Source of the DNA: Aurantibacter sp034110465
GTDB lineage: Bacteria > Bacteroidota > Bacteroidia > Flavobacteriales > Flavobacteriaceae
Reading direction: 5' to 3'
Assembly (NCBI GenBank): GCA_034110465.1
Contig: JAWUZD010000009.1
Coordinates: 332,372-396,371, forward strand
Length of the DNA: 64,000 bases
Below, one piece after another: positions 24,424 through 35,000 of the stretch. The translations under genes and the position numbers were made by a program. Positions within the stretch are counted from its first letter, which is position 1, and the number at the start of each line of letters is the position of its first letter. The notes beneath the pieces were generated by a model. That model did not search any database. It worked only from the letters and a program-made list of their open reading frames with translations, and had not been told where the DNA came from.

Positions 24424-25248
24424 CTATATTTTAAAAGTTATAACTGGTCTTTTAGCGTGGTTAACTAAATCTTCACTGATACTTCCATTAAAAAAGTGTG
24501 CAATACCTTGTCTTCCGTGTGTGCTAATTCCAATTAAATCTGTGTTGTTTATGTGGGAAAAGTTAAGAATACCTTCTTCAATACTATTGTCGTTGTAGAT
24601 GTTTGTAGTATAATTTTTAAAACTATTAATTGAAGTAAAATCTAAAATTCTTGCTTTTGCTTTTGCTGTTGTAATAAAATTATTACCTGTTATTATCATT
24701 AATAAATGAAGTTTTGCATCAAAAATCTGAGCTAGTTTAACAGCTTGATTGTAAGTTTCTTTATTGTCATTGTTAAAGTCTGAAGCAAAAACAAAATCAT
24801 TTATCTCAAAGTCTGTATGTTCGTTTTTAACGACCATAACTGGAACGTTGGAAATCCTAACAACCTTTTCTGCGTTAGATCCAATAAACATTTCTTTTAG
24901 TCCATCGGCACCATGAGATCCCATAATTATTAAATCGATATTTTCGGATTTACAGACACTCATTATGCCTTGAGACATTTCTTGAAAATCTACCATTTCT
25001 TTTACGTTTATACCTTTTAGGAAATCCATTTCTAATAGGTCCTCGAATTTTTTATGTGCTAACTTCATAAAAAATAATGCTTCTGGCATTGGAGAATCTG
25101 GTCTTTTAGTGAGCGCATTGTTAGTGGGTAAATCCAACATATGAACTATTACAAGTTCACAATCGTAATTTTTAGCAAGTTGAGCAGCTACTCTTGTAGC
25201 TTGTTCTGCTTCTTTGGAAAAATCGGTTGGTACAAGTATTTTTCTCAT
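24424..25248 (-). CDS. Universal stress protein with two tandem UspA domains
   Basis: A 274-residue cytoplasmic protein. The first Usp domain runs from MRKILVPTDFS and holds the nucleotide-binding pattern GSHGADGLKEMFIGSNAEKV, of the G-2x-G-9x-G-S/T type, so it probably binds ATP. The second domain (from about residue 152, FVFASDFN) has GISTHGRQGIAHFFNGSISED, a close match too. Tandem Usp proteins buffer stress and starvation responses. The upstream gap is shared with the divergent rimP operon. Confidence 0.9.
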   Translation of the reverse strand: MRKILVPTDFSKEAEQATRVAAQLAKNYDCELVIVHMLDLPTNNALTKRPDSPMPEALFFMKLAHKKFEDLLEMDFLKGINVKEMVDFQEMSQGIMSVCKSENIDLIIMGSHGADGLKEMFIGSNAEKVVRISNVPVMVVKNEHTDFEINDFVFASDFNNDNKETYNQAVKLAQIFDAKLHLLMIITGNNFITTAKAKARILDFTSINSFKNYTTNIYNDNSIEEGILNFSHINNTDLIGISTHGRQGIAHFFNGSISEDLVNHAKRPVITFKI

Positions 25249-25329
25249 AATTGTTTGTGGTTTTAAATGTAATTAAAGTTACTTAAAATTAATGAGAATT
25301 AAAAGTTTATGATTTTCAATAAAATATCG

Positions 25330-25337
25330 TATATTTG
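25330..25337 (+). promoter_or_regulatory. Promoter -7 element TATATTTG of the rimP-nusA-infB operon
   Basis: Exact TAnnTTTG match about 63 bases before the rimP ATG, with a weak -33 (TTTAT near 25306). It places the leader hairpin at 25361-25390 inside the transcript. Confidence 0.6.
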
Positions 25338-25360
25338 CAAAGTTGTAAGGAAAATATAGC

Positions 25361-25390
25361 GAGGGGACACTAAAAAAGTCCCCTCTTTTT
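25361..25390 (+). terminator. Terminator-like hairpin in the rimP leader (possible attenuator)
   Basis: The 8-bp GC-rich stem GAGGGGAC / GTCCCCTC (25361-25368, 25378-25385) has an A-rich 9-base loop and is followed directly by five T. It lies between the promoter and the rimP start codon, 10 bases before the ATG, so it would end transcription before the operon unless read through. Confidence 0.7.
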
Positions 25391-25400
25391 ATACTAAAAA

Positions 25401-25862
25401 ATGTTTATAAACACAGTAAAAGAGCTGCTTCAGGCTGGATTAGATGAAAGACAAGATTTATTCTTGATAGATTTTACTATTGTAGATGGTAATGCTATTT
25501 CTATAATAATAGATGGAGATGAAGGAGTGAAGGTAGAAGATTGTGTTTTTATTAGTCGTGCAATAGAATCTAATATCGATAGGGAAGAATATGATTTCTC
25601 TTTGGATGTTGCTTCGGCTGGAGCTACGTCATCTTTAACGTTGCCAAGGCAATTTTATAAAAGCGTTGGTCGAGTTCTAGAAGTTAAGACAGCTGATAAT
25701 AAACATGAAGGTCTTTTAGTTGATGCTACAGACAAAACTATAGATCTAGAATGGAAAATTAGAGAGCCTAAGCCAATAGGTAAAGGTAAAGTGACAGTAC
25801 AGAAAAAAGTAACTTTAAACTATAGCGATATTAAAGACGCTAAAGTTGTGATAAAATTTTAA
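25401..25862 (+). CDS. rimP: Ribosome maturation factor RimP
   Basis: A 153-residue protein needed for maturation of the 30S subunit. It shows the RimP pattern: an N-terminal alpha-beta domain (DLFLIDFTIVDGNAISIIIDGDEGV, with the conserved CVFISRAIE following and DFSLDVASAGATSSL) and a C-terminal Sm-like domain. In E. coli the typical motif is YxLEVSSPGLDRPL; here it is DFSLDVASAGATSSLTLPRQF, at the same place. First gene of rimP-nusA-infB, 15 bases before nusA. Confidence 0.93.
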   Translation: MFINTVKELLQAGLDERQDLFLIDFTIVDGNAISIIIDGDEGVKVEDCVFISRAIESNIDREEYDFSLDVASAGATSSLTLPRQFYKSVGRVLEVKTADNKHEGLLVDATDKTIDLEWKIREPKPIGKGKVTVQKKVTLNYSDIKDAKVVIKF

Positions 25863-25877
25863 ATTAGAAGTAGAGAT

Positions 25878-27110
25878 ATGGAAAATCTTGCATTAATTGA
25901 TTCATTTTCAGAATTCAAAGATAATAAATTAATAGATCGTGTTACTTTAATGTCTATTTTAGAGGACGTTTTTAGAAACGCATTAAAGAAGAAATTCGGA
26001 GATGATGATAATTTTGATATTATTATTAATCCAGATAAGGGAGATTTAGAGATTTGGAGAAATAGAATTGTAGTTGCTGATGGTGAAGTAGAAGAAGATA
26101 ATCAAGAAATATCATTGTCTGAAGCTCGAAAAATTGAACCTGATTTTGAGGTTGGAGAAGATGTGTCTGAGGAAGTGAAGTTAATAGATCTTGGTCGTCG
26201 TGCTATTTTAGCATTACGTCAAAATTTAATCTCTAAGATCCATGAACATGATAATACAAATCTTTATAAACAATTTAAAGACTTAATAGGCGATTTGTAT
26301 ACAGCTGAAGTGCATCATATTCGTCATAAAGCTGTTATTTTGTTAGATGACGAAGGAAATGAAATTATCTTACCAAAGGATAAGCAAATACCTTCAGATT
26401 TTTTCAGAAAAGGAGATAATGTAAGAGGAGTAATCGATAGTGTTGATTTAAAAGGGAATAAACCTACAATAATCATGTCTCGTACGTCTCCTAAGTTTTT
26501 AGAAAAACTATTTGAAGCTGAAATTCCAGAAGTTTTCGATGGCCTAATTACTATTAAAAATGTAGTTAGAATTCCAGGAGAAAAAGCAAAAGTAGCCGTA
26601 GATTCTTATGATGACAGAATAGATCCTGTAGGAGCTTGTGTTGGAATGAAAGGATCACGTATTCATGGTATTGTTCGTGAATTAGGAAACGAAAATATAG
26701 ACGTTATTAATTATACTAGTAACTTAAATTTATATATTACACGTGCTTTAAGCCCAGCAAGAGTCACATCGGTTAAAATTGATGAAGAAAATAATCGTGC
26801 TGAAGCTATTTTAAAGCCAGAAGAAGTAAGTAAAGCAATTGGTCGTGGTGGACATAATATACGTTTAGCAGGTCAATTAACAGGTTACGAAATAGATGTG
26901 TTTAGAGAAGGTGCTGAAGAAGACGTAGAATTACGCGAATTCAAAGACGAAATCGAAGCATGGGTAATTGCAGAATTTAGTAAAGCAGGTTTAGATACTG
27001 CTAAAAGTGTGTTAGAGCAAGATGTTAAAGATCTTGTTAAGCGTACAGATTTAGAAGAAGAAACAATTATGGATGTGATTAGGGTTCTTAAAGAAGAATT
27101 TGAAGACTAA
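25878..27110 (+). CDS. nusA: Transcription termination/antitermination factor NusA
   Basis: A 410-residue RNA polymerase-binding factor that modulates pausing, termination and antitermination. It contains the N-terminal polymerase-binding domain, the S1 domain (FKDLIGDLYTAEVHHI to TIIMSRTSPKFLEKLF) and two KH domains with DPVGACVGMKGSRIHGIVRELGNENIDVI-type and KAIGRGGHNIRLA motifs. The acidic C-terminal repeats of E. coli NusA are missing, which is normal for Bacteroidota. It sits between rimP and infB; in E. coli NusA controls its own operon, and the leader hairpin here would fit the same logic. Confidence 0.97.
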   Translation: MENLALIDSFSEFKDNKLIDRVTLMSILEDVFRNALKKKFGDDDNFDIIINPDKGDLEIWRNRIVVADGEVEEDNQEISLSEARKIEPDFEVGEDVSEEVKLIDLGRRAILALRQNLISKIHEHDNTNLYKQFKDLIGDLYTAEVHHIRHKAVILLDDEGNEIILPKDKQIPSDFFRKGDNVRGVIDSVDLKGNKPTIIMSRTSPKFLEKLFEAEIPEVFDGLITIKNVVRIPGEKAKVAVDSYDDRIDPVGACVGMKGSRIHGIVRELGNENIDVINYTSNLNLYITRALSPARVTSVKIDEENNRAEAILKPEEVSKAIGRGGHNIRLAGQLTGYEIDVFREGAEEDVELREFKDEIEAWVIAEFSKAGLDTAKSVLEQDVKDLVKRTDLEEETIMDVIRVLKEEFED

Positions 27111-27153
27111 CACAAAACATTTTTGATTCATAATAAAAGAGTAAAGGCAATTT

Positions 27154-29979
27154 ATGGCTGAAACAATTAGATTAAATAAGGTATTACGTGAGCTTAACAT
27201 CTCTCTAGATCGTGCTGTTGAATTTTTAGATTCAAAAGGTGTCGAAATAGAGAAGCGTCCTACTACAAAAATTTCTGAAGAAACCTATAAAGTTCTTTCA
27301 GACCAGTTTGAAACTGATGCTAGTAAAAAGGTAAAGTCGAAAGAAGTAGGTGAAGCTAAGCTTAAGGAAAAAGAAGATTTGCGTGTTAGACGTGAAAAAG
27401 AACTTGAAGCTAAGCAAAAAATAGAAGAGGCTAAACAGAAGGCGCAACAAGAAGTGGTTAAAGCTTCTAAAACACTCTCTGGACCAAAAAAAATTGGTCA
27501 AATAGACTTAGGTGCTAAAAAAGCTACAGAGAAAACAGAAGAAACTGCTAAGCCAGTTCCAGTTAAAAAAGTGCCAAAGGTAGCTGTATCTCAAAAAATT
27601 GAGACTGCTAAAGTGGAGTTGAAGATTAAGCAAGTAGATAAAGTGGTATTGCCAGAGACTAAAAAGTCTAAGGCTAAACCTAAAGTTGCTAAAACAATAT
27701 CAGAAAAGCCAAGCTCAGCACCAGTAAAGCAATCGCTTAAAGCAGGTTCTAAAACCGCGGAAGTTGAGCCTGAGAAGGAAGAAACTAAAGAAGTAGGTTT
27801 AGGAGATGAGAAGGTAGCAACTCAATATCAAAAGCTTTCTGGGCCTAAAATAGCGGGTACTAAAATTGATTTATCTCAATTTAATAAACCTAAAAAGAAG
27901 AAAGAAGAAAGTAAGCCAGGTACAGCAAATAGCGCAAATAAGCGTAAGCGTCGTCGTATTTCTAAACCAGGAGATGCTGGTAATACAAGTAGTTCTCCAG
28001 CTAGAACTAATGATAGGTTTAAAGGTAAAAGAGGTCCTGGACAAAAGCGTGCTCCAATTGTAAAATCAGAGCCAACTGAAGCAGATGTTCAAAGACAAGT
28101 ACGTGAAACTTTAGAAAAGCTGCAAGGTAAATCTAGTAAAGGTAAAGGTGCTAAATATAGAAGAGATAAAAGAGATCTTCGTAGAGAGCAAACTGAAATC
28201 GATGAGCAAATTGAAGCAGCAGAAAGCAAAATCCTTAAAGTAACAGAATTTGTTACAGCAAGTGAAATGGCTACTATGATGGATGTTCAAGTTACTCAGA
28301 TTATTTCTGCTTGTATGTCTTTAGGTATGATGGTTACAATGAATCAACGTTTAGATGCTGAAACATTAACTATTGTAGCAGAAGAGTTTGGTTATCAATT
28401 AGAATTTGTTACTGCAGATATTGAAGAATCAATTGTTGAAGTAATAGATAAACCAGAAGATTTAGTAGAACGTGCACCTATTGTTACTGTAATGGGACAT
28501 GTAGATCATGGTAAAACATCGCTATTAGATTATATCCGTCAGGAAAATGTAATAGCAGGAGAATCTGGAGGAATTACACAACATATTGGTGCTTATGGAG
28601 TTCAACTAGAAAACGGACAAAAAATAGCATTTCTTGATACACCAGGTCACGAAGCCTTTACGGCAATGCGTGCTCGTGGAGCTCAAGTAACAGATATTGC
28701 AATTATTGTTGCAGCTGCAGATGATGATATAATGCCTCAAACTAAAGAAGCTATATCACACGCACAAGCTGCTGGAGTTCCTATAGTATTTGCAATTAAT
28801 AAAATAGATAAGCCAGATTCTAATCCTGAGAAAATTAAGGAAGGTTTAGCACAAATGAATCTTTTAGTTGAAGATTGGGGTGGGAAAATTCAATCTCATG
28901 ACATTTCAGCTAAAGTAGGAACAGGTGTAAAAGAATTGTTAGAAAAGGTGTTATTAGAAGCTGAGTTATTAGAACTTAAAGCTAATCCTAACAAACCAGC
29001 TCAAGGAACTGTAGTTGAAGCATTTTTAGATAAAGGTCGTGGATATGTATCTACAATCTTGGTTCAAGCCGGTACATTACGTGTTGGAGATTATGTTTTA
29101 GCAGGTAAGAATAGTGGTAAGGTTAAAGCTATGCAAGATGAACGTGGAAACGATGTTCAAGAAGCAGGTCCTTCTACACCAGTATCTATATTAGGTTTAG
29201 ATGGTGCGCCACAAGCTGGTGATAAGTTTAACGTCTTTGCAGACGAGCGTGAAGCTAAGCAAATTGCAACTAAGCGTATGCAATTACAACGTGAGCAAGA
29301 TGTAAGAACAACTAAAACATTAACGTTAGCCGAAATTGGTCGTCGTATTGCTTTAGGAACATTTAAAGAACTTAATATTATCCTTAAAGGAGATGTGGAT
29401 GGTTCCGTTGAAGCTTTAACAGATTCATTCCAAAAATTATCTACTGAAGAAATTCAAGTTAATATTTTACATAAAGGTGTTGGAGCCATTACAGAAAGTG
29501 ATGTCTTATTAGCAACAGCTTCAGATGCAATTATTATTGGATTTAATGTACGTCCAGTTGGAAATGCAAGAACTATTGCAGATCAAGAAGAAGTAGATAT
29601 CCGTACCTACTCAATTATATATGATGCTATTAATGATCTTAAAGACGCTATGGAAGGTATGTTATCTCCAGAGCTTAAAGAAGAGATTACTGGTACTGCA
29701 GAAATTAGAGAAATCTTTAAAGTTTCTAAAATTGGATCTATTGCAGGTTGTATGGTAATGAATGGTAAGATCTTTAGAAGTTCTCAAATTAGAATTATTC
29801 GTGAAGGTGTTGTTGCTCACACAGGTGAGTTAACGTCTCTTAAACGATTTAAAGATGATGCTAAAGAGGTGTCTAAAGGATACGATTGTGGTATGCAAAT
29901 TAAAAACTATAACGACATTCAAGAAGGTGATGTTATAGAAGCGTTCCATGAGGTTGAAGTTAAAAAGAAATTAAAATAA
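27154..29979 (+). CDS. infB: Translation initiation factor IF-2
   Basis: A 941-residue GTPase that brings initiator tRNA to the 30S subunit. The N-terminal helix-turn-like domain (1-50, RLNKVLRELNISLDRAVEFL) is followed by a long Lys/Glu/Ala-rich unstructured region to about residue 360. The G domain begins at GHVDHGKTS (448-456), with DTPGHEA and NKID after it, and then the beta-barrel and C-terminal tRNA-binding domains. The linker is long, as common in this phylum. Third gene of the rimP operon, 43 bases after nusA. Confidence 0.97.
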   Translation: MAETIRLNKVLRELNISLDRAVEFLDSKGVEIEKRPTTKISEETYKVLSDQFETDASKKVKSKEVGEAKLKEKEDLRVRREKELEAKQKIEEAKQKAQQEVVKASKTLSGPKKIGQIDLGAKKATEKTEETAKPVPVKKVPKVAVSQKIETAKVELKIKQVDKVVLPETKKSKAKPKVAKTISEKPSSAPVKQSLKAGSKTAEVEPEKEETKEVGLGDEKVATQYQKLSGPKIAGTKIDLSQFNKPKKKKEESKPGTANSANKRKRRRISKPGDAGNTSSSPARTNDRFKGKRGPGQKRAPIVKSEPTEADVQRQVRETLEKLQGKSSKGKGAKYRRDKRDLRREQTEIDEQIEAAESKILKVTEFVTASEMATMMDVQVTQIISACMSLGMMVTMNQRLDAETLTIVAEEFGYQLEFVTADIEESIVEVIDKPEDLVERAPIVTVMGHVDHGKTSLLDYIRQENVIAGESGGITQHIGAYGVQLENGQKIAFLDTPGHEAFTAMRARGAQVTDIAIIVAAADDDIMPQTKEAISHAQAAGVPIVFAINKIDKPDSNPEKIKEGLAQMNLLVEDWGGKIQSHDISAKVGTGVKELLEKVLLEAELLELKANPNKPAQGTVVEAFLDKGRGYVSTILVQAGTLRVGDYVLAGKNSGKVKAMQDERGNDVQEAGPSTPVSILGLDGAPQAGDKFNVFADEREAKQIATKRMQLQREQDVRTTKTLTLAEIGRRIALGTFKELNIILKGDVDGSVEALTDSFQKLSTEEIQVNILHKGVGAITESDVLLATASDAIIIGFNVRPVGNARTIADQEEVDIRTYSIIYDAINDLKDAMEGMLSPELKEEITGTAEIREIFKVSKIGSIAGCMVMNGKIFRSSQIRIIREGVVAHTGELTSLKRFKDDAKEVSKGYDCGMQIKNYNDIQEGDVIEAFHEVEVKKKLK

Positions 29980-30000
29980 GTTTTAATTTTATATATATAA

Positions 30001-30029
30001 ATAGCGACCATTTGGTCGCTATTTTTTTT
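30001..30029 (+). terminator. Intrinsic terminator after infB
   Basis: The stem ATAGCGACC / GGTCGCTAT (30001-30009, 30014-30022) has a 4-base loop followed by eight T. It ends the rimP-nusA-infB transcript. Confidence 0.88.
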
Positions 30030-30068
30030 GATTTATATTCTTACACTATTTTTAAATGTAGCTTAGGA

Positions 30069-30461
30069 TTAGTCCTTTTTTTGCTTTTTAGGTTTAAAAA
30101 TAAAGGCGTGCTCAAAAGATTTTTTAATTTCTGTTAGAGCTCTATCTGCTTCTAACTTAGTTCTAAAGTTTCCAACCCAAATTTTATAGTTTGGTGTTTC
30201 AAACTCTAAGGTAGATTTCCATTTTAAATATTTTAATTTATAGTTGCTGTTACTTTTTCTAGCTTCGATTAAAGAACCAGAGAAAATCTGAATTTTATAT
30301 TTTTTAGATGACGTTTCATCTAAATTAGCCTCTTTTTTAAGCTCTAAAAGTGCGTCAATTTTTTTATTTTTTGAAATAGTTAAATCTCCATTTTGAGCTT
30401 TAACTTCTGTTAGAAATAGAATGGATAATAAGGCAAATGCTTTTAAAATATAATGTTTCAT
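30069..30461 (-). CDS. Exported SPOR domain protein
   Basis: A 130-residue protein from the ATG at 30459-30461, beginning with the signal peptide MKHYILKAFALLSILFLTEVKAQ. The C-terminal 75 residues (YKIQIFSGSLIEARK ... YKIWVGNFRTKLEADRALTEIKKSF) form a SPOR domain, which binds denuded peptidoglycan glycan strands at division sites. The frame stays open to an upstream ATG at 30491, but that codon lies within a -7 promoter element (30489-30496) and would put ten extra polar residues before the signal peptide, so I chose the shorter form. It is divergent from the act operon. Confidence 0.85.
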   Translation of the reverse strand: MKHYILKAFALLSILFLTEVKAQNGDLTISKNKKIDALLELKKEANLDETSSKKYKIQIFSGSLIEARKSNSNYKLKYLKWKSTLEFETPNYKIWVGNFRTKLEADRALTEIKKSFEHAFIFKPKKQKKD

Positions 30462-30488
30462 TGAAGTGTGTTTGTTCTTGGTTTTAAA

Positions 30489-30496
30489 CAAAAGTA
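30489..30496 (-). promoter_or_regulatory. Promoter -7 element TACTTTTG of the SPOR gene
   Basis: On the minus strand this reads TACTTTTG, an exact TAnnTTTG match, 28 bases before the chosen ATG. The -33 element is not clear. Confidence 0.4.
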
Positions 30497-30569
30497 ACTT
30501 TTATAACTTGAAAAGTTTAAAAATCTTATTTAGAATTTTTCTAAATTATAAATTAAGAGTTCTCTAACA

Positions 30570-30600
30570 TTTCAAAAATCGACTTTAAGTGTTACTTTTG
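30570..30600 (+). promoter_or_regulatory. Promoter of the act-cox operon (TTTC - 19 bases - TACTTTTG)
   Basis: The -7 element TACTTTTG (30593-30600) matches the consensus, and TTTC (30570-30573) lies at the right distance as a near-match -33. It gives a leader of about 75 bases before actA. Confidence 0.55.
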
Positions 30601-30681
30601 TATGAGTATAAAATCGCGAGATTTCTATTTTATAATACGAAATAATCGTGCCAAAGTTTAGAAGTAAATTCAATATATAAT

Positions 30682-31971
30682 ATGAAACAGGTATTTTACC
30701 GTAAATTGAGTCTTAACTTTTTTCGTTTAAGCTTAGTTTTTTTACTGGCCTTTTCTACATCATTATCTGCTCAAGATGGTGATTCAGCTGCTGGGAAATC
30801 TTTATTTAATGCTAATTGCGCATCTTGTCATAAGTTAGATAAGAAGATGACCGGTCCTGCATTAAGAAATGTTGAGGCTCGTTTAGCTGAGTCTGAAGGG
30901 TTAGATAGAGAGTGGTTGTATAAGTGGATCAAGAATAGTGCTGGAATGGTTAAGGCTGGCGATGATTACGCAAATAAAATCTATAATGAATATAACGGAA
31001 CTGCTATGACGGCTTTTCCTCAATTATCTAATACGGATATTGATAATATTTTAGCTTATACTGCTGAGATTAAAGCTCCAACTCCTGAAGTTTCAACTCC
31101 TAGTGCTGCCTCTGGTTCTGGTGGTGAAAACTCTAACAATACATTAATTCTAGGAGCTTTAGCGTTATTGTTTGCTTTGTTAGCTGCGGCTTTGGTTATT
31201 GTAAATAAAACCTTACGTCGTTTTGCTTCGGAAAAAGGATTAGAAGTTCCTGAAGAAGAAAAAAGACTTTCGTTATGGAAAGCTTTTGTTCAAAATCAAT
31301 TCTTAGTGATTGTTGCGGTTATTTTCTTATTATTGTCTAGTGCTTATTTTGTTTATGGTTACTTATCTCAAGTTGGTATAAATCAAGGTTACGAGCCAGT
31401 GCAACCAATTCATTATTCTCACAAAATACATGCTGGAGATAATGGTATCGATTGTAAGTATTGTCATTCTTCTGCAAGAGTAAGTAAGCATTCTGGAATT
31501 CCTGCTTTAAATATTTGTATGAACTGTCATAAGTCAATTTCTGAAGTTGCAGATGCTACAGCAACTGAAGAGTATTCTAAAGAATTTTATGACGGCGAAA
31601 TCAAGAAGCTTTATGATGCTGTTGGTTGGGATGATGCAGAGCAGAAATATACTGGAGAAACAAAACCTGTTAAATGGGTTAGAATTCATAATTTACCTGA
31701 TTTTGCTTATTTTAATCACTCTCAACATGTTGTTGTTGGAGGAATTGAATGTCAGACCTGTCATGGTCCTGTAGAGGAAATGGAAATTATGTCTCAGCAT
31801 GCTCCATTAACAATGGGATGGTGTATTAACTGTCACAGAGAGACTAATGTTAAAGTAAAAGACAATAATTATTATACTAAAATTCACGAGCAGTTAAAGA
31901 AAAAGTATGGAGTAGAAAACTTTACGGCTGCAGAAATGGGTGGATTAGAATGTGGTAAGTGTCATTACTAA
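30682..31971 (+). CDS. actA: Alternative complex III subunit ActA, six-heme cytochrome c
   Basis: A 429-residue multiheme subunit of alternative complex III, the menaquinol:acceptor oxidoreductase that replaces bc1. A signal peptide (1-30) is followed by a single-heme cytochrome c domain with CASCH at 46-50, an Ala-rich hinge, a membrane helix (about 150-175) and a second one near 210-235, then five CxxCH sites at 258, 279, 357, 381 and 424. The last five match the pentaheme ActA core; the extra N-terminal monoheme domain makes six. First gene of actABCDEF-coxBA. Heme attachment needs the cytochrome c maturation system, not in the window. Confidence 0.9.
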   Translation: MKQVFYRKLSLNFFRLSLVFLLAFSTSLSAQDGDSAAGKSLFNANCASCHKLDKKMTGPALRNVEARLAESEGLDREWLYKWIKNSAGMVKAGDDYANKIYNEYNGTAMTAFPQLSNTDIDNILAYTAEIKAPTPEVSTPSAASGSGGENSNNTLILGALALLFALLAAALVIVNKTLRRFASEKGLEVPEEEKRLSLWKAFVQNQFLVIVAVIFLLLSSAYFVYGYLSQVGINQGYEPVQPIHYSHKIHAGDNGIDCKYCHSSARVSKHSGIPALNICMNCHKSISEVADATATEEYSKEFYDGEIKKLYDAVGWDDAEQKYTGETKPVKWVRIHNLPDFAYFNHSQHVVVGGIECQTCHGPVEEMEIMSQHAPLTMGWCINCHRETNVKVKDNNYYTKIHEQLKKKYGVENFTAAEMGGLECGKCHY

Positions 31972-32051
31972 ATTAATAAATTATAATATTCAGTTGATAG
32001 GATTGTAGTATTCTATAACCTACTAACTAACAACAATATAACTAGATAAAT

Positions 32052-35000
32052 ATGTCATCAAACAAGAAATACTGGACAAGTGTTGAGGAGCTAAAAGAAG
32101 ATAGCTCTATTGTTGAGGCGCTAAAACAAAACGAATTTGTAAACGAAATTCCTACTGATGAATTTTTAGGTGATAAAGATACATTAGAAGAGTCATCAAC
32201 GACTCGTAGAGATTTCTTGAAATACGTTGGTTTTAGTACAGCAGCTGCTTCTTTGGCAGCTTGTGAAGGACCTGTCATTAAATCTATTCCTTATGTAGTG
32301 CAGCCAGATTCTATTATTCCTGGTGTAGCTAACTACTATGCAACTACAATTGCAAATGGTTTTGATTTTGCTAGTGTTTTAGTTAAAACACGTGAAGGTC
32401 GTCCAATCAAGATCGAAAACAACACTTTGGCATCTGCTTTTGGCGGTGCTAATGCAAGAGTTAATGCTTCTGTTTTAGACTTGTACGATTCAACTCGTGT
32501 TCAAGGTCCTAAAAAAGAAGGGAAAGATATCTCTTGGTCTTTACTTGATGCTGATGTTATTAAAACATTAAATGAAGTTCAAGCAGAAGGAAAGCAAATT
32601 ATTTTATTTACACAAACTTTTGCAAGTCCATCTACATCTAAATTAGTTGCTGAATTTAAAGCAAAATATGTTAATGTATCTCACGTTGCTTATGATGCGG
32701 TTTCGGAATCTAAAGCTTTAGATGCTTTTCAAGCTAAATATAACCAAAGAGCTCTTGCTAACTACGATTTTTCTAAAGCTGAAACTATTGTTTCTGTCGG
32801 AGCAGATTTCTTAGGTGATTGGCAAGGTGGAGGATTTGATTCTGGATATTCAAAAGGACGTATACCAACTAATGGTAAAATGTCTCGCCATATTCAATTT
32901 GAATCTAATATGTCTTTATCTGGAGCAAATGCAGATAAACGTATTCCTTTAACGCCTTCACAACAAAAAATAGCTTTAGCTAAATTACATAGTGCTATAG
33001 TTGGTGGATCTGTCTCAGGTAAATTACCTGCTAATGTTGAGAAAGCAATTAGCGCTACAGCTTCAGAATTAAATAAAGCTGGAAGTAATGGTGTTGTTGT
33101 AACAGGATTACAAGATGTTAATGCTCAGATGGTTGTTCTAGAGATTAACGAGAAATTAAATAGTAAAGCTTTCGATACTGATAACGTAATTAAAACACGT
33201 CAAGGTAACGATGCTACAGTTCAATCGTTTATTAACGATATGAAAGCTGGAAAAGTTGGTGCTGTAATTATGAGTGGTGTAAACCCAATGTATACATTGC
33301 CTAATGCTTCAGATTTTGCTGCTGGACTTAAAAAAGTAAAATTATCAGTAAATTTCACTTCTAAAGAAGATGAAACTGCTGCTGTATCACAATATATTGC
33401 TGCTGCACCTCATTATTTAGAATCTTGGGGAGATGTAGAGATTAAAAAAGGACATTTTGCATTAATGCAGCCAACTATTCGTCCTTTATTTGATACAAAA
33501 CAATTTCAAGAATCATTATTAAAGTGGACATCAAATGATGTGACTTTAAACGATTATATTAAAACAACTTGGAAAGAAACTATTTTAAATGGTGAATCTT
33601 TCAATCAAGCATTACACGATGGTATTTTTGTTGCTAAATCTGAGGTTGTAATTGAAGAAACTACTATCGTAGAAGACGAAGGTGTTGAATCGCCTTCATC
33701 TAATGCTGCTAGTGCTTTAGCAAATACATCTAATTCTAAAGGTATTGAGTTAACACTTTACACTAAAACAGGAATGGGTGATGGACAACAGGCAAATAAC
33801 CCTTGGTTACAAGAATTTCCTGATCCAATTTCAAGAGCTTCATGGGATAACTATGTAACGATCTCTAAAGCTGATGCTTCTGAATGGAGTTTGGTTAATG
33901 ATCATGATGCAACTGGAGCTTTAAATGGTAGTTATGTTAATTTAAAAGTTGGTAACAAGACTTTAAAAAACGTACCTGTTATTATTCAGCCTGGTCAAGC
34001 TAAAGGAACTGTTGGTTTATCATTAGGTTATGGTAGAACTGCAGGTCTTAAAGACGAAATGAAAACTGGAGTTAACGCGTATGAATTATATGCAGATTTT
34101 AACACAGTTCAAACTGTAACAGTAGAAAAGGCATCTGGTATGCACGAGTTTGCTTGTTTACAGTTACAAAATACCTTAATGGGTCGTGGAGATATTATTA
34201 AAGAAACGACTTTAGAAGTATTTAATACAAAAGATAAGAAACACTGGAATGCTGTTCCTGTAGTATCTTTAAATCATCAAGAGGTTGAAGTTACTTCTCC
34301 TGAAGTTGATTTATGGGATGAGTTTGATAGAAGTATAGGTCATCATTTTAACCTTTCTATAGACTTAAATGCTTGTACAGGTTGTGGTGCTTGTGTTATT
34401 GCTTGTCATGCTGAAAATAATGTACCAGTAGTTGGTAAAGAGGAAATACGTAGAAGTCGTGATATGCATTGGTTACGTATTGACCGTTATTATTCTTCCG
34501 AAGAAACATTTGCTGAAGATGATGCTAAGAAAGAAGGATTTACAGGTTTATTTGGAGAGAAAGGATCTTTAGGTGGATTTGGTGAGTTGGAAGACCCATC
34601 GGTTAATCCTCAAGTATCATTTCAACCAGTAATGTGTCAGCATTGTAATCATGCACCTTGTGAAACGGTTTGTCCAGTTGCAGCAACTGCTCACGGAAAA
34701 CAAGGTCAGAATCATATGGCTTATAACCGTTGTGTAGGTACAAGGTATTGTGCTAACAACTGTCCTTATAAAGTGCGTCGTTTTAACTGGTTCTTATATG
34801 CTGGTAATGATGAGTTTGATTATCATTTAAACGATGATTTAGGTCGTATGGTAGTTAATCCAGATGTAACAGTTCGTTCTCGTGGTGTTATGGAAAAGTG
34901 TTCTATGTGTATTCAAAAAACACAAAAAACTATTCTTGATGCTAAGCGTGATGGACGTGAAATTAAAGATGGTGAATTCCAAACGGCTTGTTCTGCTGCA

